Positions 5,877 to 7,847 of a DNA stretch of 7,847 nucleotides are shown here, piece by piece. The stretch covers positions 6,595 to 14,441 of the forward strand of contig DMXM01000002.1 of assembly GCA_003482905.1 (NCBI GenBank), written 5' to 3'. Origin of the DNA: Elusimicrobiota bacterium (GTDB lineage: Bacteria; Elusimicrobiota; Elusimicrobia; Elusimicrobiales; UBA9959). The notes under the pieces were generated by a model that ran no database searches, had not been told where the DNA came from, and saw nothing but the letters and a program-made list of their open reading frames with translations. Each line of letters opens with the position of its first letter. Position 1 is the stretch's first letter. Both the position numbers and the translations under genes were made by a program.

Positions 5877-7403
5877 ATGACCAACGCCGCAAGCAAAACA
5901 GAACGGAAAAAAGAACTCGACGAGTTTTTCAGGATCCTGTCCATCCCGCTCCTCCTGGCGGTAGTGAATTCGACCTTCTTTAAAATGGCGATGGCCGCCT
6001 TTACCGGAACGCCAAAGATGAACGGCAACCTGGTTAACGTCACCCTGGGCGGCCACTATATCGGGGCAAGTTTCGGGTTTTCATTCGGTGTATTGACGCT
6101 GCTTACTTATCTTTGGGGCCGGCCCGCGCACCTCTACATCAATAAGCCGGAGGAAAGCCTTAAGGCCAAGATCCGTTCGCGCCTCGGGAACATCTACAGG
6201 GACGCTTTCGCCATGGTGCTGCTGGTGCAGGCTGTAACGCTGGCGGTGGCCGCTCTTGCTCCCGGCACCGTTTCGCGGGCCGAGTATGGCGCCGCCGGCG
6301 TGGCTTTTCTTGCCCAGGCGGCGCTGCTGGTGGTCTATATCGACGCGCACCTCTCCAAGCAGAAGAAACTAATGGAGGCGCTATATACGCCCGTGGAATT
6401 ATCGCGCCTGCGGCCCGGGTTCTCTCTGCCCATCTACGTAAGAATAGCCACGCTGATAACTGGCTTCGCGATACTGCCGTTCGCCCTGGTCTACCTTGTG
6501 TTCCTCAACCGCGTTCCGTGGGATAAGTTCTCGGGCGAACTGGTCATGATGCTGTTTATTTCCTCGGCGCTGCTGCTTAACGGTCTTTCTACCATCTATA
6601 ACGGCATCCAGCTGCCGCTGGACGGGCTTATAGCCAAGATGCGGCGGGTGGCGGGCGGCGACTATGACGTCAGGACCAGGATTTATTTCTCCGACGAGGT
6701 GGCGTATCTTAAGGCGGGGTTCAACGAGATGGTGGACGGCCTTAAAGAGCGTGAGGCGCTGCAGGACACCTTTGGTAAGTACCTGTCCATAGAGATAGCC
6801 CGCGAACTGATCAAGAACAAGAAAGTGAACCTCGGCGGCGAGGACATGGAAGCCGCGGTGATGTTCTGCGACATCCGCAATTTTACGCCGTTGAGCGAGA
6901 AGATGAGCGCCGCCATGCTGGTGGAGTTCCTTAATAATTATTTCCACTATATAACCCCGCCGATAACCGCCAACCATGGCGTTATAAACAAGTTCATAGG
7001 CGACGCCGTGATGGCGATCTATACCCCGCTGCTGGGATCGGACGACTACGCGGCCGACGCCGTGCGCGCGGCGGTAGAAATGAGAAAAGCCCTCGTCGAG
7101 TTCAACGCCGCGGGAAAAACCCCCGGCATCGTGGATTTTGGCATAGGCATACATGCAGGCAAACTGGTTGGCGGCAATATCGGCACGGCCTTCCGGCTTG
7201 AGTACACCTTCATTGGCGACACGGTCAATATCGCTTCCCGGCTGGAATCCAAGACCAAGGATTTTAACACGGATATCCTGGTAAGCGGGCCCGCCCTGGA
7301 AAGGGCGCGCGGCTCCCTCGGCGGAACATTTAAGTTCGAGGCCCTGGGCAAGGCAGCGTTGAAAGGGAAAGCCGAGCCGGTGGAAATATACAAGGTCCTG
7401 TAA
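5877..7403 (+). CDS. Membrane-bound class IIIb adenylate cyclase with HAMP domain
   Basis: Inner-membrane signalling enzyme making cAMP from ATP; 508 aa. About six hydrophobic segments lie near 22-41, 58-83, 108-128, 137-157, 185-210 and 220-243. A HAMP linker follows at about 243-292, then a signalling helix with the FGKYLS motif (299-304), and the catalytic domain from about 325 to the end. Metal-binding aspartates are Asp332 (CDIRNFT) and Asp376 (IGDAV). Lys372 and Thr444 occupy the purine-selecting positions; the Lys/Thr pair indicates ATP use and class IIIb, a class with bicarbonate-responsive members. Transition-state residues Asn451 and Arg455 (NIASRLES) are present, so a catalytically competent homodimer is expected. 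The six-TM sensor region matches no named domain I can identify, so the input signal is unknown. AAAGGG lies 5 nt before the ATG. The xdhC start is 19 bp after the stop. Guanylate cyclase activity is unlikely given Lys372. Confidence 0.92.
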   Translation: MTNAASKTERKKELDEFFRILSIPLLLAVVNSTFFKMAMAAFTGTPKMNGNLVNVTLGGHYIGASFGFSFGVLTLLTYLWGRPAHLYINKPEESLKAKIRSRLGNIYRDAFAMVLLVQAVTLAVAALAPGTVSRAEYGAAGVAFLAQAALLVVYIDAHLSKQKKLMEALYTPVELSRLRPGFSLPIYVRIATLITGFAILPFALVYLVFLNRVPWDKFSGELVMMLFISSALLLNGLSTIYNGIQLPLDGLIAKMRRVAGGDYDVRTRIYFSDEVAYLKAGFNEMVDGLKEREALQDTFGKYLSIEIARELIKNKKVNLGGEDMEAAVMFCDIRNFTPLSEKMSAAMLVEFLNNYFHYITPPITANHGVINKFIGDAVMAIYTPLLGSDDYAADAVRAAVEMRKALVEFNAAGKTPGIVDFGIGIHAGKLVGGNIGTAFRLEYTFIGDTVNIASRLESKTKDFNTDILVSGPALERARGSLGGTFKFEALGKAALKGKAEPVEIYKVL

Positions 7404-7406
7404 ATT

Positions 7407-7414
7407 GGTAAAAT
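7407..7414 (+). promoter_or_regulatory. Extended -10 promoter immediately before xdhC
   Basis: TGGTAAAAT, an extended -10 (TGn plus TAAAAT, with the hexamer at 7409-7414), sits in the 19-bp gap after the cyclase stop. The predicted transcription start falls at about 7421-7423, on or next to the xdhC ATG at 7423. No Shine-Dalgarno is visible in the gap, which fits a leaderless transcript. No -35 is evident, as extended -10 promoters allow. Read-through from the cyclase gene is also possible. Confidence 0.4.
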
Positions 7415-7422
7415 AGACACGC

Positions 7423-7847
7423 ATGAAAGAACATAAAAATCTGATCAAAATTCTCTCCGAGGCCATCGATTCCGGTCGCAGCGCGGCTTTCGTCACGGTT
7501 ATCTCCGTGGGCGGCTCCACCCCGCGCGAGGCCGGCGCTAAAATGCTGGTCTACGCCGACGGCGCCATAGAAGGCACGGTGGGCGGCGGTTCCATAGAGG
7601 CTCTCACCATCAAGCAGGCCGTGGCCTGCATTAAAAAAGGCGAAGGCGGCAAATTCGTTTTCGACCTGAAGCCCGGCGGCAATACCGGCATGATCTGCAT
7701 GGGCAATATGGAAGTGTACATAGACGTGTACAAAAACCCTTTAAAAGTGCTGATCCTCGGCGGCGGGCACGTCGGCGTTAAGATAGCGGAAGCCTGCCGG
7801 CTGGCGGGCTATCCCTACCTGGTGGCCGACGACAGGAAAGAATTCGC
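7423..7847 (+). CDS. xdhC: XdhC-family molybdenum hydroxylase maturation factor (5' part, cut by window edge)
   Basis: Chaperone family that binds the molybdenum cofactor, promotes addition of its sulfido ligand and helps load it into xanthine dehydrogenase-type enzymes. The frame is open for 141 codons to the window edge, roughly half of a usual XdhC. VTVISVGGSTPREAGAKM (24-41) and GTVGGGSIE (51-59) are the N-terminal signature. GMICMG (89-94) is the cysteine motif, with Met where a second Gly is usual. VLILGGGHVG (109-118) followed by VADDR (134-138) begins the C-terminal Rossmann domain. The ATG at 7423 is the only sensible start and gives a full N-terminus, although no ribosome-binding site precedes it. 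Together with the MocA homologue upstream it points to a hydroxylase operon continuing to the right. Confidence 0.88.
   Translation, partial: MKEHKNLIKILSEAIDSGRSAAFVTVISVGGSTPREAGAKMLVYADGAIEGTVGGGSIEALTIKQAVACIKKGEGGKFVFDLKPGGNTGMICMGNMEVYIDVYKNPLKVLILGGGHVGVKIAEACRLAGYPYLVADDRKEF

Noticed and set aside
6095..6107. A second copy of GACGCTGCTTACT, matching 3938-3950 in the inverted repeat
   Set aside because: The match is 13 nt inside the cyclase coding sequence with no inverted partner; about one such match is expected by chance in a window this size.
6399..7520. A 373-codon minus-strand open frame
   Set aside because: It is antisense to the adenylate cyclase, whose catalytic residues are all intact; the product has no recognisable domain and it overlaps the xdhC start.

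Overview
This window looks like a chromosomal segment from a GC-rich bacterium that uses ATA (Ile) codons unusually often. It probably comes from an uncultured or anaerobic lineage. An Elusimicrobiota-like origin is a guess from overall style only; nothing here fixes the taxonomy. Coding density is high, with six protein genes: one on the minus strand at the left edge and five on the plus strand, the last cut by the right edge.

Left part (1-2546): a minus-strand iron-sulfur flavoprotein with the domain order of dihydropyrimidine dehydrogenase (PreT and PreA fused in one chain). An 89-bp AT-rich intergenic region separates it from a divergent gene for an amidohydrolase that closely resembles 8-oxoguanine deaminase (2547-3926). 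Middle part (3927-5750): a 110-bp intergenic region holds a long imperfect inverted repeat and a second palindrome covering the ribosome-binding site of the next gene. It is followed by a phosphofructokinase of the mixed-substrate type (4037-5140) and, 10 bp later, a MocA/YgfJ-type molybdenum cofactor cytidylyltransferase (5151-5750). Right part (5751-7847): a 126-bp spacer, a six-TM HAMP class IIIb adenylate cyclase (5877-7403) and, 19 bp later, the first 141 codons of an XdhC-family molybdenum hydroxylase maturation factor.

Four of the six genes fit one theme. The deaminase would convert 8-oxoguanine to urate. MocA and XdhC mature molybdenum hydroxylases such as xanthine dehydrogenase, whose structural genes are not in the window. 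The DPD-like flavoprotein is the kind of NAD(P)H-driven FMN/Fe-S enzyme that reduces a nucleobase ring. This recalls the E. coli ygf/ssnA/xdhD purine locus, but the reductase and the deaminase here belong to different families from YgfK and SsnA. The window may therefore hold part of a variant oxidised-purine pathway (inference). The phosphofructokinase and adenylate cyclase are recognisable but not obvious members of that pathway.

No rRNA, tRNA, CRISPR array, transposase or phage gene was seen.
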